A stretch of DNA of 64,000 nt from Sulfuricaulis sp040901545 (GCF_040901545.1 NZ_JBBDYL010000031.1:70526-134525), one strand, 5' to 3'. Shown: positions 16,226 to 25,647, numbered from the stretch's first letter. A program made the numbers and translations. Notes: generated by a model from the sequence alone, not told the origin.

Positions 16226-18316
16226 ATGTTTGTCAAATTCCGCGAACGGATTGGATCATCACTCCGCAATAAATTATTTGCCCTGGTATTGCTCCCCACC
16301 GTCCTCGCGATGATCACCACGCTGGGATACACCTTTTACTGGTTTAACGGCATCACACGGGACAACCTGTTCCTCAAGGCCAAGGCAGACCTGGCGCTCG
16401 CGCAGCAGTCCATTCAACAAGTCGGGAGAGAACGTTATCTTGCCGCCCTCCAACGGTTGGCGGATTCATATGAATTCCGCGCAATGATCCGTAATAGCGA
16501 TGCAGCATCCATCACTCGTGCCTTGAAACAATTGCAAAAGGAGCAGACTTTTGCTTTTTTGCACGTCACGGGCGAACTGGGCAACTGGCTCTTCGAGGGC
16601 AATCAACAGAAAAACGCCAGTAGCAAACCGACGCCGCTTACCAGTCGCGCCGTTCGCGGCCTGACGGGCATGTCATTGGAAGTTTTCACCGCGGAAAATC
16701 TCCGGCGCGAAGACCCGGGCCTGTTGTCCCGTGCGCGTTTGGGCATTAAAGAAAATGCCGTGCAGCAAATTTATCGAGCGCCGCAACCAGCCCGCGTACC
16801 CGTGTTCGAGGAACGTGCCTTGATATTGCGCATGGTTTATCCCGTAACCGATAAGCAGGGAAACCTCATGGCGGTATTGGACGGCGGGGTGATGATCAAT
16901 AACGACACCGAGGTGGTAAATGCCGTGCGTGACCGGATTTACGGCCCCGGTACGCTGCCGACAGGCGGGCTAGGTGTCGTGGTGTTTATGCTGGATGACG
17001 TTACCGTCAGCAGCAATATCCCGAACCAGCAAGGAACTGATTCGGTCGGAGGGCGTGCCGCCCAGGAAATTAGGCAAAAAGTTCTGGAAAACGGTGAAAT
17101 GCTGGTGAACCGGAGTTTTCATGGAGGTCAATGGTATATCTCCGGTTATGCGCCGCTCTTCGACGTGCATGATCGGGGTGTTGGAGTGCTGCATGCGGGC
17201 TTTCTCGAAGCGCCGTATCGGCGCGCTTATTATTGGGCGGCACTGTTGCACTTGCTGATATTACTGGCCCTGTTCAGCGCGTCGGCATGGGTTGCTTATC
17301 GCGGCGCCAAGAGAATTCTCAAACCGGTCGGGCAAATGATGGCGGTAGTACGGGCCACGCAAGCGGGGCTTGAACGGCGTATCGGTGAGATTGATTCGAG
17401 AGACGAGCTCCGGGAACTCGCGCGCCAATTCGACTCTATGCTGGATTTGTTGCAGCAACGAAACCGCGAAATTCAGCGGGCCGCGGCTGAGCTCGAAACC
17501 AAGGTCGAGGAACGCACACATGAACTGGAAATGAAGAACACCGATCTCGAGGCGACAGTGGATCTGTTGCACAAGACTCGGCAACAACTGGTGATGGCGG
17601 AAAAACTTGCGGCCGTTGGAGAGTTGGCAGCCGGCGTGGCACACGATATCCACAATCCCACGGCGGTTATTCTGGGAAATCTGGACATCCTGGCCACTGA
17701 ACTCGGCTCGGCCATCGACCCGGTCAGGACCGAAATTGATTTGATCATGCAGCAGGTGGAAAGAATACGCCATATTGTCAACCGGTTACTGCAATTCTCG
17801 CGGCCATCTCGGGAAACCGGCGAGGTGGTGGAAGTCGAGATTAACCAGCTGATAAAAAATACCGTGCCCCTGGTGCGACATATGGTGGAGGAAAGGTCCA
17901 TCACATTCCGCCAGCGCCTTGCCGCAACCCGGCTGATTCGGATCAATCCTTATGATCTCGAGGCGGTTTTGATCAATCTGACGATTAACGCGTATCATGC
18001 CGTGTCGCCGGGCGGAATCGTTGAGATCAGCACGGCAGACTGGGATCACCGGGGCGTGGTCATCAGTGTACGGGATGACGGTATTGGTATTCCGCCGGAA
18101 ATGCTGCATCGTATCTTTGACCAGTTTTTTACCACCGACCCGCAACGGCGAACGGGTCTTGGTCTGTCGATCAGTTATGGTCTCATACACCGTTACGGCG
18201 GCGACATAACGGTGGAATCGGAGCCGGGCAAGGGCAGCGTATTCCATGTCTGGCTCCCTCAAGAACCGGTATTCGCGCCACAGCTTGAGGTGATAGATTA
18301 TTCGCTGCAAGCTTGA
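16226..18316 (+). CDS. Membrane sensor histidine kinase, partner of the upstream regulator
   Basis: The 696-residue kinase has a first membrane helix at about 16-38, a periplasmic Cache-like sensor domain of about 290 residues, and a second helix near 335-357. A HAMP segment (RILKPVGQMMAVVRATQAG) and a long coiled coil (about 410-455) follow. The dimerisation domain carries His473 in GVAHDIHNPTAV. The ATPase domain has the N box LINLTINAYHAV and G boxes VRDDGIGIPPEM and GLGLSISYGL. It starts 41 bases after the regulator gene, so the two are co-transcribed. The ligand is not evident; the Cache fold suggests a small periplasmic molecule such as a carboxylic acid. Confidence 0.92.
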   Translation: MFVKFRERIGSSLRNKLFALVLLPTVLAMITTLGYTFYWFNGITRDNLFLKAKADLALAQQSIQQVGRERYLAALQRLADSYEFRAMIRNSDAASITRALKQLQKEQTFAFLHVTGELGNWLFEGNQQKNASSKPTPLTSRAVRGLTGMSLEVFTAENLRREDPGLLSRARLGIKENAVQQIYRAPQPARVPVFEERALILRMVYPVTDKQGNLMAVLDGGVMINNDTEVVNAVRDRIYGPGTLPTGGLGVVVFMLDDVTVSSNIPNQQGTDSVGGRAAQEIRQKVLENGEMLVNRSFHGGQWYISGYAPLFDVHDRGVGVLHAGFLEAPYRRAYYWAALLHLLILLALFSASAWVAYRGAKRILKPVGQMMAVVRATQAGLERRIGEIDSRDELRELARQFDSMLDLLQQRNREIQRAAAELETKVEERTHELEMKNTDLEATVDLLHKTRQQLVMAEKLAAVGELAAGVAHDIHNPTAVILGNLDILATELGSAIDPVRTEIDLIMQQVERIRHIVNRLLQFSRPSRETGEVVEVEINQLIKNTVPLVRHMVEERSITFRQRLAATRLIRINPYDLEAVLINLTINAYHAVSPGGIVEISTADWDHRGVVISVRDDGIGIPPEMLHRIFDQFFTTDPQRRTGLGLSISYGLIHRYGGDITVESEPGKGSVFHVWLPQEPVFAPQLEVIDYSLQA

Positions 18317-18361
18317 ACCGGCGCCGGGCTTATGAACGGTCGTGCGTTATGGAGAAAAAGT

Positions 18362-18583
18362 ATGACTAAATCATCCATTGATGAAGAGAAACTTAACATG
18401 GCAATTCGCAAATTTCTGAAAAAAGTCGGTATCACCTCGCAGCGCGAAATTGAGCGCGCCGTGCGTGAGAGTCATCACGCGGGTAAAGTAAAAGCGGGCG
18501 ATAATCTCAAGGCGCAAATGACGCTTGAAATAAAAGGAATTGGCTTGCGCCATACCGTGGAGGATGACATAACTCTGGGATAA
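18362..18583 (+). CDS. DUF6494 family small protein
   Basis: This 73-residue soluble protein has the pattern LNMAIRKFLKKVGITSQREIE near its start and LEIKGIGLRHTVEDDI at the end, which I recognise as DUF6494. The function is unknown. GGAG lies 7 bases before ATG 18362; an earlier in-frame ATG at 18332 lacks a site. It is only 45 bases after the histidine kinase and may share its transcript. From memory, this family often occurs near molybdenum and formate dehydrogenase genes, which would fit the window but was not checked. Confidence 0.75.
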   Translation: MTKSSIDEEKLNMAIRKFLKKVGITSQREIERAVRESHHAGKVKAGDNLKAQMTLEIKGIGLRHTVEDDITLG

Positions 18584-18780
18584 ATCTTTAAGGCCGTCCC
18601 GAGGCCGGTTCAGCAACGACGGAAAAATTCACGGGCGGCACTAATGGGAAGTTACTGCGCCGCGGGCACAATATGGACAATATCCCGTCCAATGGGTAGT
18701 CTAGATTGCACGGATTTTAGCTGTGTCGTTCTATTTTAAGGGTCGGCACCTCACAATAACATCAGGCGGTAGGAGGTATC

Positions 18781-19680
18781 ATGAAACGTTCGGCAAGTTT
18801 GCTGCTTTGGGTAGTGTCATTCGGTTTGCTGGTCGCTCCCGCGATGGCGGAGCAATTGACCGGTACGCTAAAAAAAATCAAGGACACAGGCTCGATCACC
18901 ATCGGACACCGGGAATCCTCGATCCCTTTTTCATACCTCGACGATAAGCAGCAGCCGGTGGGCTATGCGATGGACCTATGCATGAAGATTGTTGACGCGG
19001 TCAAAACCGAGCTCAAGATGCCGAATCTGAAAGTCAATCTCCAGCCGGTTACCTCGGCCAACCGGATTCCGCTGATGCAGAACGGCACCATCGATCTCGA
19101 ATGCGGTTCGACCACCAATTCCGTTTCCCGGCAACAGCAGGTGGCTTTTGGCCCGACGTATTTCGTGATCAACGTCACCGCGGCGGTCAAGAAGAATTCA
19201 GGCATCAGGAGCCTGGCTAACCTGAACGGCAAAACGATTTCAACCACATCGGGCACCACCTCGGTTCCATTGCTCAAGAAATATGAAAAAACCGCCAATG
19301 TGAGCGTAAAGGAGATTTACGGCAAGGATCACGCCGAATCGTTTCTCCTTCTGGCGCAGGATCGCTCCGCGGCGTTCATTATGGACGATATCCTGCTCGC
19401 CGGGCAGATTGCCAATTCAAGCAACCCGGGTGATTTCACGATACTCAAGGAATCGCTGCGGCAGGAACCTTACAGCATGATGCTGCGCAGGGACGATCCG
19501 CCATTCAAGGCCTTGGTTGATAAAGCCGTCGGGGGCGTCATGAAATCCGGTGAAATCGACAAGATCTACGCCAAGTGGTTTAACAATCCGATCCCGCCGA
19601 AGGGGATCAACATGAATTTCCCGCAGACGCCCCAGATCAAGGAAGCATTTAAGAACCCGAACGACAAAGGCGTTGAATAA
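18781..19680 (+). CDS. gltI: Amino-acid ABC transporter periplasmic binding protein (glutamate/aspartate type)
   Basis: This 299-residue family 3 solute-binding protein has a Sec signal peptide (residues 1-23, cleaved after AMA). The mature part begins EQLTGTLKKIKDTGSITIGHRESSIPFSYLD, close to E. coli GltI, and contains the ligand-loop region CGSTTNSVSRQQQVAF. A strong AGGAGG site precedes the ATG. Substrates are probably glutamate or aspartate. A hairpin terminator separates it from the permease genes, which usually lets the binding protein be made in excess. Confidence 0.9.
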   Translation: MKRSASLLLWVVSFGLLVAPAMAEQLTGTLKKIKDTGSITIGHRESSIPFSYLDDKQQPVGYAMDLCMKIVDAVKTELKMPNLKVNLQPVTSANRIPLMQNGTIDLECGSTTNSVSRQQQVAFGPTYFVINVTAAVKKNSGIRSLANLNGKTISTTSGTTSVPLLKKYEKTANVSVKEIYGKDHAESFLLLAQDRSAAFIMDDILLAGQIANSSNPGDFTILKESLRQEPYSMMLRRDDPPFKALVDKAVGGVMKSGEIDKIYAKWFNNPIPPKGINMNFPQTPQIKEAFKNPNDKGVE

Positions 19681-19713
19681 TCGGGACCGTCCTCAGCCCG
19701 CTGAAATAATCAT

Positions 19714-19751
19714 GGGCCGGAGCGCGAGAAACCGCTGCCGGCCCTTTTTTT
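19714..19751 (+). terminator. Terminator/attenuator between gltI and gltJ
   Basis: GGGCCGG (19714-19720) pairs with CCGGCCC (19738-19744). A second inner stem (AGCG with CGCT) extends it, and seven T residues follow. Its position after the binding-protein gene and before the permease gene suggests partial termination that sets their relative amounts. Confidence 0.85.
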
Positions 19752-19838
19752 GGTAAATTGTCTAGCCGCTGATATATGCCGTAAAACGAAAAATGTTGCG
19801 CCGCTTCCCGTGGCGCCAGCTTGAGGGCATGGTGTTCG

Positions 19839-20579
19839 ATGAATTATCACTGGAACTGGGGCGTCTTCTTTCAGGAAGTTCCTGGCGGCGGTGAGTATTA
19901 CTGGGAGCTGATCGTAGCGGGAATCGGCTGGACGCTGGCCGTGTCGGCCTGCGCCTGGGTTATCGCCCTGGCGCTCGGTTCTGTGATCGGCACTATTCGC
20001 ACGACAACCAATCCCTGGTTGGTGCTCCTGGCCAAGACATGGGTTGAGGTCTTTCGCAACATACCCTTGCTGGTGCAGATGTTTCTCTGGTATTTCGTGG
20101 CGCCGGAACTTATTCCGCCGCTCAAGCGCTGGGTGATTCAAGTCGATCCGGGAACCGCTCAATTTCTGGCGGCGATCGTGTGCCTGGGGCTGTTCACGTC
20201 GGCCCGGATTGCCGAACAGGTTCGCGCCGGCATTCAGTCGTTGTCGACCGGTCAGCGTTATGCCGGCATGGCGCTCGGGCTTACGCCAACGCAGGTTTAT
20301 CGGCATGTATTGCTGCCGATGGCGTTTCGCATCGTCATTCCGCCGCTGACCAGCGAGAGCATGAACCTGATCAAGAATTCCTCGATTGCCTTGACCATCG
20401 GCCTTGCGGAGTTGACGTTCCGTGCGCGCGAGATGGGTGAATACACGTTTAATTTCTTTGAGGCGTTCACGGCCGCGACCTTGATCTATATCGTCATTGC
20501 GATGACCGCCAACCGGGTCATGGCGACTATCGAACGAAAAACCGCCGTCCCCGGCTTTATCGCCGGTGGATCGAGGTAA
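19839..20579 (+). CDS. gltJ: Amino-acid ABC transporter permease GltJ
   Basis: This 246-residue inner-membrane permease of the HisM/GltJ type has about five helices. The start MNYHWNWGVFFQEVPGG matches the E. coli GltJ start (MSIDWNWGIF...), which is why I use ATG 19839 and not the in-frame ATG at 19821. The EAA loop that contacts the ATPase is visible as GMALGLTPTQVYRHVLLPMAFR. It pairs with GltK to form the channel. Confidence 0.92.
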   Translation: MNYHWNWGVFFQEVPGGGEYYWELIVAGIGWTLAVSACAWVIALALGSVIGTIRTTTNPWLVLLAKTWVEVFRNIPLLVQMFLWYFVAPELIPPLKRWVIQVDPGTAQFLAAIVCLGLFTSARIAEQVRAGIQSLSTGQRYAGMALGLTPTQVYRHVLLPMAFRIVIPPLTSESMNLIKNSSIALTIGLAELTFRAREMGEYTFNFFEAFTAATLIYIVIAMTANRVMATIERKTAVPGFIAGGSR

Positions 20580-20586
20580 ACCGCCC

Positions 20587-21270
20587 ATGACGCTCGATTT
20601 CGACGTCATTCAGCGCTCACTGCCCTATCTCTGGAAAGGGTTCCAGTACACCGTCCAGTTGACTGGCACGGCGGCACTCGGCGGACTCTTCTTCGGCACG
20701 TTGTTGGCGCTTGCCCGGCTTTCCGCGGTCAAATTTCTGGCTTATGTTGCCGCCGGCTACGTGAACCTGATGCGCTCCATTCCGCTCATCCTGGTTATCT
20801 TCTGGTTTTTCTTTCTGGTTCCTCTGGTAGTGCAGGGCATTTCCGGTGCCGAGCGTCCGCCGCAGATGGGCGCCGAACGGACGGCGATTATTACCTTCAT
20901 TATGTTCGAAGCAGCCTACTTTTGCGAGATCATGCGTGCCGGTATTCAGTCGATTCCAAAAGGCCAGGTGTACGCGGCCTACGCGCTCGGACTGACCTAC
21001 GCCCAGACCATGCGCCTGGTGATTCTGCCGCAGGCGTTTCGCAACATGATCCCGGTATTGCTTACCCAGCTTATTATTCTCTTCCAGGACACCTCGCTGG
21101 TTTACGTCATTTCGGCGACGGACTTCGTGGGCGCGGCCGCCAAGGTCGCCCAGCGCGACGGTCGTCTGGTGGAAATGTATCTGTTCGTCGCTCTTGTCTA
21201 CTCAGTGATTTGTTTCACCGTGTCCCAAATGGTGAAGCGGTTGCAGAGCCGGATCGCCATCGTTCACTGA
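20587..21270 (+). CDS. gltK: Amino-acid ABC transporter permease GltK
   Basis: The 227-residue second permease subunit begins MTLDFDVIQRSLPYLWKGFQ, close to E. coli GltK. The EAA loop is AYALGLTYAQTMRLVILPQAFR, followed by the family motif LFQDTSLVYVIS. GAGGT lies about 10 bases before the ATG and inside the end of gltJ, so translation is coupled. An internal segment GISGAERPPQMGAERT makes the central loop slightly longer than usual. Confidence 0.92.
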   Translation: MTLDFDVIQRSLPYLWKGFQYTVQLTGTAALGGLFFGTLLALARLSAVKFLAYVAAGYVNLMRSIPLILVIFWFFFLVPLVVQGISGAERPPQMGAERTAIITFIMFEAAYFCEIMRAGIQSIPKGQVYAAYALGLTYAQTMRLVILPQAFRNMIPVLLTQLIILFQDTSLVYVISATDFVGAAAKVAQRDGRLVEMYLFVALVYSVICFTVSQMVKRLQSRIAIVH

Positions 21271-21280
21271 GGATCGTATC

Positions 21281-22021
21281 ATGCCGGAACCGATGATTGT
21301 CGCAAAGCATGTAAGCAAGTGGTACGGCAAGTTCCAGGTATTGAACGACTGTTCGACCGAAATTCACAAGGGCGAGGTGGTCGTCGTGTGCGGTCCTTCC
21401 GGGTCCGGCAAGAGCACGCTGATCAAGTGTGTCAACGGGCTCGAGCCGTTCCAGCAGGGCGAAATTTCTGTTGACGGGATCTCGGTGGGCGCTCCCACAA
21501 CCAAGCTTTCGAAACTCCGGTCGCGGGTGGGCATGGTGTTTCAGCACTTTGAACTGTTCCCTCACATGACCATCATCGATAATCTCTGTCTGGCGCAGAC
21601 CAAGGTGCGCGGTCGTACCCGGGAGGAGGCGGAGGAGCGAGGTCAAAAACTCCTGAAGCGGGTGGGATTGACCGAACAGGCGCACAAATACCCCGGCCAG
21701 CTTTCCGGCGGCCAGCAACAGCGCGTCGCGATTGCCCGGGCCTTGGCCATGGATCCGATCTGCATGTTGTTCGACGAGCCGACCTCCGCTCTGGATCCGG
21801 AAATGATTAATGAAGTGCTGGATGTGATGGTGGAACTGGCCAAGGAAGGCATGACCATGATGGTGGTCACCCACGAAATGGGTTTCGCCAAGAAGGTCGC
21901 TCACCGGGTTGTTTTCATGGATGAAGGCCGGATCGTCGAGGATGCCGGAAGGGAAGAATTTTTCGGAACGCCGCGCAGCGAGCGGGCAAGGGAATTTCTG
22001 TCGAAAATCCTGCATGATTAG
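21281..22021 (+). CDS. gltL: Amino-acid ABC transporter ATP-binding protein GltL
   Basis: This 246-residue ABC ATPase has Walker A GPSGSGKST, Q-loop MVFQHFELFPHMT, signature LSGGQQQR, Walker B MLFDEPTSALDPE and H-loop VTHEMGFA, all intact. The HFELFPH wording is typical of polar amino-acid importers (GlnQ/GltL). It is last in gltIJKL. The MaoC gene follows after 90 bases. Confidence 0.94.
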   Translation: MPEPMIVAKHVSKWYGKFQVLNDCSTEIHKGEVVVVCGPSGSGKSTLIKCVNGLEPFQQGEISVDGISVGAPTTKLSKLRSRVGMVFQHFELFPHMTIIDNLCLAQTKVRGRTREEAEERGQKLLKRVGLTEQAHKYPGQLSGGQQQRVAIARALAMDPICMLFDEPTSALDPEMINEVLDVMVELAKEGMTMMVVTHEMGFAKKVAHRVVFMDEGRIVEDAGREEFFGTPRSERAREFLSKILHD

Positions 22022-22111
22022 GGCACGATTCGCCCGAAAGAATAGATGAGGTTTGTCGCGCTCAGCGTTTACCCGCAGTTCTATTTTTTCTAAATTCTGG
22101 GGAAATTTATC

Positions 22112-22564
22112 ATGGCGGAATTGTTTTTGGACGACTTCAAGGCAGGAGATACTTTCCTGTCTGACGGCGTAACGATCACGGAAAGCGAAATCATCGACTT
22201 CGCCCTGAAATACGATCCGCAACATTTTCATCTGGACGTTAATGCGGCGGCAGATTCCATTTACGGAGGATTGATTGCGAGCGGATTCCAGACATTGGCC
22301 GTCTGTTTCCGCCTGTTCATCCAGAAAGGAATTTTGGCGAAATCGAGCCTGGGATCGCCGGGAATCGACGATCTGAAATGGCGCGCGCCCGTGCGACCCG
22401 GCGATACCCTGAAAACCAGAACCGAAGTGCTGGAAATCAAGCCATCCTCGTCGAAACCAGACCGGGGAATTCTGCGGCTGCGTTACTCCGCCATGAACCA
22501 GCACGGTGATGAGGTGTTGTCATTTGTGTTAAACCACTTGCTGAAAAAGAATGAAAAGCGGTGA
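22112..22564 (+). CDS. MaoC-like hot-dog dehydratase domain protein
   Basis: The 150-residue single hot-dog domain protein begins LFLDDFKAGDTFLSDGVTITE and contains FALKYDPQHFHLD, the MaoC hydratase motif with the catalytic Asp and His (YDPQHFH). YGGLIASGFQTLAVCFRL is the usual second signature. Such proteins hydrate enoyl-CoA thioesters. GGGGA lies about 8 bases before the ATG. It may belong to the gltIJKL transcript or form its own unit; the substrate is unknown. Confidence 0.87.
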   Translation: MAELFLDDFKAGDTFLSDGVTITESEIIDFALKYDPQHFHLDVNAAADSIYGGLIASGFQTLAVCFRLFIQKGILAKSSLGSPGIDDLKWRAPVRPGDTLKTRTEVLEIKPSSSKPDRGILRLRYSAMNQHGDEVLSFVLNHLLKKNEKR

Positions 22565-22636
22565 CTTGAATCGCTGCACACTCCTCGCCATGAGCCGGAT
22601 CGCCGGCATCTGACTTGAATCCTGGAGGACTACCTC

Positions 22637-23665
22637 ATGAGCAAGATTCGCGCACTGATCCATTTTCCCGGCGCCCTGGGAGACCGGCTCGCGGCCCGTC
22701 TTGATCTGCCCGTAACGCCGCCCGCGGCGTTCGCCCTGTTTGCCCATTGTTTCACTTGTTCCAAGGACAGCCTCGCCGCGTCCCGCATCAGCGCCGCGCT
22801 GACCGATAACGGCCTGGGTGTTTTACGGTTTGATTTTACCGGTCTGGGCGCGAGCGAAGGAGATTTTGCCAACACGAATTTTTCCTCCAATGTCGCCGAT
22901 CTCGTCGCGGCGGCTTCGTGGCTGCGTGAGCACCATCAGGCTCCCCGTATTCTGGTCGGTCACAGTCTGGGGGGAGCGGCCGTCCTGGCTGCGGCGGAAC
23001 AAATTCCTGAATCGGCGGCAGTGTCCACGATCGGCGCGCCGTACGATCCGGCGCATGTGCGCCGTTTGCTGGAGGGAGTGACACCGGAAATCGAGGCGGC
23101 GGGGGCGGCCGATGTCACGATTGCCGGAAGAAAATTCCGCATCAAACAGCAGTTTCTGGACGATATTTCCAGTCAGAACAGCAACCGGTACCTTGCCCAT
23201 CTGCGCAAGGCGTTATTGATATTTCACTCTCCCCGCGATACCACGGTCAGTATCGAGAATGCGGGGATGATCTTTGCGGCCGCGAAGCATCCGAAAAGTT
23301 TTATATCGCTCGACGACGCCGACCATCTCCTGACGCGAAAGGAAGACGCGCTTTATGTCGCTTCCGTTCTGGCCTCGTGGGCCAGCCGTTATGTCAAACC
23401 GGCTCCGCCGCCCGGCTGTTCCTGCGGAAGCAGGCGTGGTGACCGTCAGCGAAACGCTGGAGAACAAATTCACGCAATCGATCGCCGTCGGCGGTCATCA
23501 TCTGCGCGCCGACGAGCCGGAAAGCTTTGGCGGCACCGATACCGGTCCCTCGCCCTACGATTTGCTGCTGGCGAGTCTCGGCGCCTGCACGTCCATGACG
23601 CTGCGTCTGTATGCCGATCGGAAAAATTGGCCGTTGGAGCATGTCACAGTGCGTCTCAAGCATGA
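22637..23665 (+). CDS. Alpha/beta hydrolase, N-terminal half of a frameshifted hydrolase/OsmC protein
   Basis: Residues 1 to about 255 form an alpha/beta hydrolase: LPVTPPAAFALFAHCFTCSKDS, FDFTGLGASEGDF, the nucleophile elbow VGHSLGGAAV with Ser in GHSLG, and the end ISLDDADHLLTRKEDALYVA, which carries the catalytic Asp/His. In known bifunctional proteins this continues into an OsmC domain. Here the frame instead runs on for about 85 arginine- and serine-rich residues (from about 23,400 to the stop at 23,665) that look like out-of-frame translation, while the OsmC domain lies in another frame. A one-base indel around 23,395-23,436 would join them. The start has a GGAGG site. Treat this as a disrupted gene or a sequencing error. 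Confidence 0.75.
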   Translation: MSKIRALIHFPGALGDRLAARLDLPVTPPAAFALFAHCFTCSKDSLAASRISAALTDNGLGVLRFDFTGLGASEGDFANTNFSSNVADLVAAASWLREHHQAPRILVGHSLGGAAVLAAAEQIPESAAVSTIGAPYDPAHVRRLLEGVTPEIEAAGAADVTIAGRKFRIKQQFLDDISSQNSNRYLAHLRKALLIFHSPRDTTVSIENAGMIFAAAKHPKSFISLDDADHLLTRKEDALYVASVLASWASRYVKPAPPPGCSCGSRRGDRQRNAGEQIHAIDRRRRSSSARRRAGKLWRHRYRSLALRFAAGESRRLHVHDAASVCRSEKLAVGACHSASQA

Positions 23666-23858
23666 AAAGATCCATGCCCGGGACTGCGCCGAATGCGAAA
23701 CGAAGGAGGGAAAGATCGACAGGATCGATCGGGAGATTGAGTTGCAGGGCGCTCTCGATGCTTCCCAGCGCGCGCGATTGCTCGACATTGCCAACAAATG
23801 CCCGGTGCACCGGACACTGTATTCCGAAGTGATTGTTCCGACACGGCTCATCGACTGA
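23436..23858 (+). CDS. OsmC-family domain, C-terminal half of the frameshifted hydrolase/OsmC protein
   Basis: This frame carries a complete OsmC/Ohr-type domain: FTQSIAVGGHHLRADEPESFGG, then GPSPYDLLLASLGACTSMTLRLYAD with the first reactive cysteine, and ANKCPVHRTL with the second. These domains reduce organic peroxides with thiols. Possible GTG starts lie at 23436 and 23439, with GGAAG just upstream, so independent or coupled translation is possible. The close fit to the second half of bifunctional hydrolase/OsmC proteins, however, points to a split gene. It ends 30 bases from the convergent aminotransferase. Confidence 0.75.
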   Translation: MVTVSETLENKFTQSIAVGGHHLRADEPESFGGTDTGPSPYDLLLASLGACTSMTLRLYADRKNWPLEHVTVRLKHEKIHARDCAECETKEGKIDRIDREIELQGALDASQRARLLDIANKCPVHRTLYSEVIVPTRLID

Positions 23859-23888
23859 CCCCAGTCATAGCCCGTCGCCGGGGAGTTT

Positions 23889-25112
23889 TTAGGTAACGAC
23901 TTTTTCCCTGACCCGGGTATTGGCGCGGATGAAATCCGCCAGGCGCGCCACACCTTGCTCAATGGCTTGCCGGGAAGCCGCGTAACTGAAACGAATGTGC
24001 TGACCTTCATTCAGCACGCGCGCACCGAAATGAATATCGGCAAGCACCGCGACACCGGCATCGTTCAGTAGCCGCGAGCGAAATTCCTCCGAGTCCTTGG
24101 CGCCGATCAGCGCGCACGCTGTGGTCACATTCGGCCACACGTAAAACGCGCCGCCCGGGTTCTGGCAGTTGACTCCCGGCACCTGGTTGAGCAGATTGAC
24201 GATCAAATTGCGGCGTTCCATAAAACGATCGCGCATCTGTCCGGCCGCGTCCTGCGGGCCGTTGATGGCTTCGACCGCGGCCCACTGGCTGATGTGCGAG
24301 GCGCAGGACTCGGTATTGGTTACCCAGCGGGCGAAGGTGGGCGCCAGCGTCTTGTTTACCGCATAGCCCAGACGCCATCCGGTCATGGCCCAGGTTTTTG
24401 ACGCGCCGTCACAAATGATGGTGCGCTCAAGCAGGCTGGGAAATTGCGCGATCGAGACAAAATCGCCCTCGTACACCAGGCGGGAATAAACCTCGTCGGC
24501 GAAAATCCATACCTGCGGATGTTGGCGCAGAATATTCGCGATGGCCTCCATCGCCGGGCGCGGGATGATTCCGCCGGTTGGATTGTGCGGTGAATTCAGA
24601 ATCAGCAGCCTGGTTTTCGGCGTGATTCTGGATTCCAGCTCGCGCGGTTCGAAATTAAATCCGCGCGCCTCGTGCAGCGGGATCGGTACCGGTACCGCGC
24701 CCAGGGCGCGAATCTGCGATTCGTATATCGGAAATCCGGGATTCGGGTAGATGACCTCATCGCCCGCGCCGTGATCTGTAACCGAAAGAATGGTATAGGC
24801 GATAAACGGTTTGGCTCCCGCGCCCACCACCACATCGTCCGGACTGACCGGAACGCCGCGCCGTTGCCCAATGTCCCGGGCCACCGCTTCGCGCAGCTCG
24901 AGAATGCCGGCAGAGGGCGTGTAACCGTGCTTGTTGTCATGAATCGCCTTGATCGCCGCTTGCTGAATATTGACCGGAGTGGGAAAGTCGGGTTGGCCGA
25001 TGCAGAACGAGATGATGTCCTGGCCTTGTCGTTGCAGATCGCTGACTTCCGCCAGTACCACGAAGGCATTTTCGGTACCGAGCTCACTGGTACGGCGGCT
25101 AAGGACGGGCAT
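23889..25112 (-). CDS. Class I/II pyridoxal-phosphate aminotransferase
   Basis: This 407-residue fold-type I aminotransferase (aspartate/aromatic type) shows ISFCIGQPDFPTP, YTPSAGILELREAVA, the cofactor-binding NSPHNPTGG, FADEVYSRL, and the PLP lysine in DGASKTWAMTGWRLGY. A C-terminal arginine (HIRFSYAAS) should bind the substrate carboxylate. It is transcribed toward the OsmC gene and divergent from the branched-chain amino-acid operon, so its substrate may be a transported amino acid, but this is only suggestive. Confidence 0.9.
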   Translation of the reverse strand: MPVLSRRTSELGTENAFVVLAEVSDLQRQGQDIISFCIGQPDFPTPVNIQQAAIKAIHDNKHGYTPSAGILELREAVARDIGQRRGVPVSPDDVVVGAGAKPFIAYTILSVTDHGAGDEVIYPNPGFPIYESQIRALGAVPVPIPLHEARGFNFEPRELESRITPKTRLLILNSPHNPTGGIIPRPAMEAIANILRQHPQVWIFADEVYSRLVYEGDFVSIAQFPSLLERTIICDGASKTWAMTGWRLGYAVNKTLAPTFARWVTNTESCASHISQWAAVEAINGPQDAAGQMRDRFMERRNLIVNLLNQVPGVNCQNPGGAFYVWPNVTTACALIGAKDSEEFRSRLLNDAGVAVLADIHFGARVLNEGQHIRFSYAASRQAIEQGVARLADFIRANTRVREKVVT

Positions 25113-25647
25113 CTGGTGATTTCCTCCGGGGAAAACCGGGATTCGTCCGGACGTGATATATCATGCGCCCGGTTTAGGGGTCAATTTTAAGAATGATTTT
25201 AAAGCAATACGAACAAACCGTCGATTCAGTCAGGAATAATTTTCCGTATCATGATAACTGATTAATAATGGAAATTGTGTTTGAATTGAAAAGATTAATA
25301 GACTTAATCGATTGTTTTTCACAAATAATCGCAAGGTAACCGCTTTCTCACATTAAATACTCCATCCATATATACAGCTCCGGAGACAGTTTACGGGATA
25401 TGTTTCGCTACAGTTGGCGATACATGCTTCGTCAGGTATGCTGATGCCATGGTGCTGGCGCATGTTTGCAAATATACCGGTGACACATAATTTCCTTGAT
25501 GTTGTAGGGCAAGATTTGAATCCGGGGTGGCTCGCCAGAGCGGATAATGTACGTTAGACTGACTTGGTTTTTACAACAGCGGATAGGGTCGAGCCGGAAT
25601 TCGGATCGGAACCCATTACACCAACTTAAACGAAACAGGAGGGGCAA
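25113..25647. other. Divergent promoter region between aminotransferase and Liv-type operon
   Basis: This is 535 bases without a gene. Positions about 25,190-25,345 are strikingly AT-rich compared with the rest of the window and are likely to contain the promoters for both directions. A -24/-12-like sequence near 25,455 has only nine bases between GG and GC, so I do not call it. GGAGG before 25648 is the ribosome site of the binding-protein gene. Confidence 0.4.

Noticed and set aside
21215..22504. A 429-codon minus-strand open frame across gltL and the MaoC gene
   Set aside because: It runs antisense to two well-recognised genes and has shadow-like composition.
25440..25475. Sigma-54-like element before the first Liv-type operon (TGGCGCATGTTTGCA)
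   Set aside because: Only nine bases separate GG and GC; a one-base shorter spacer is normally inactive.
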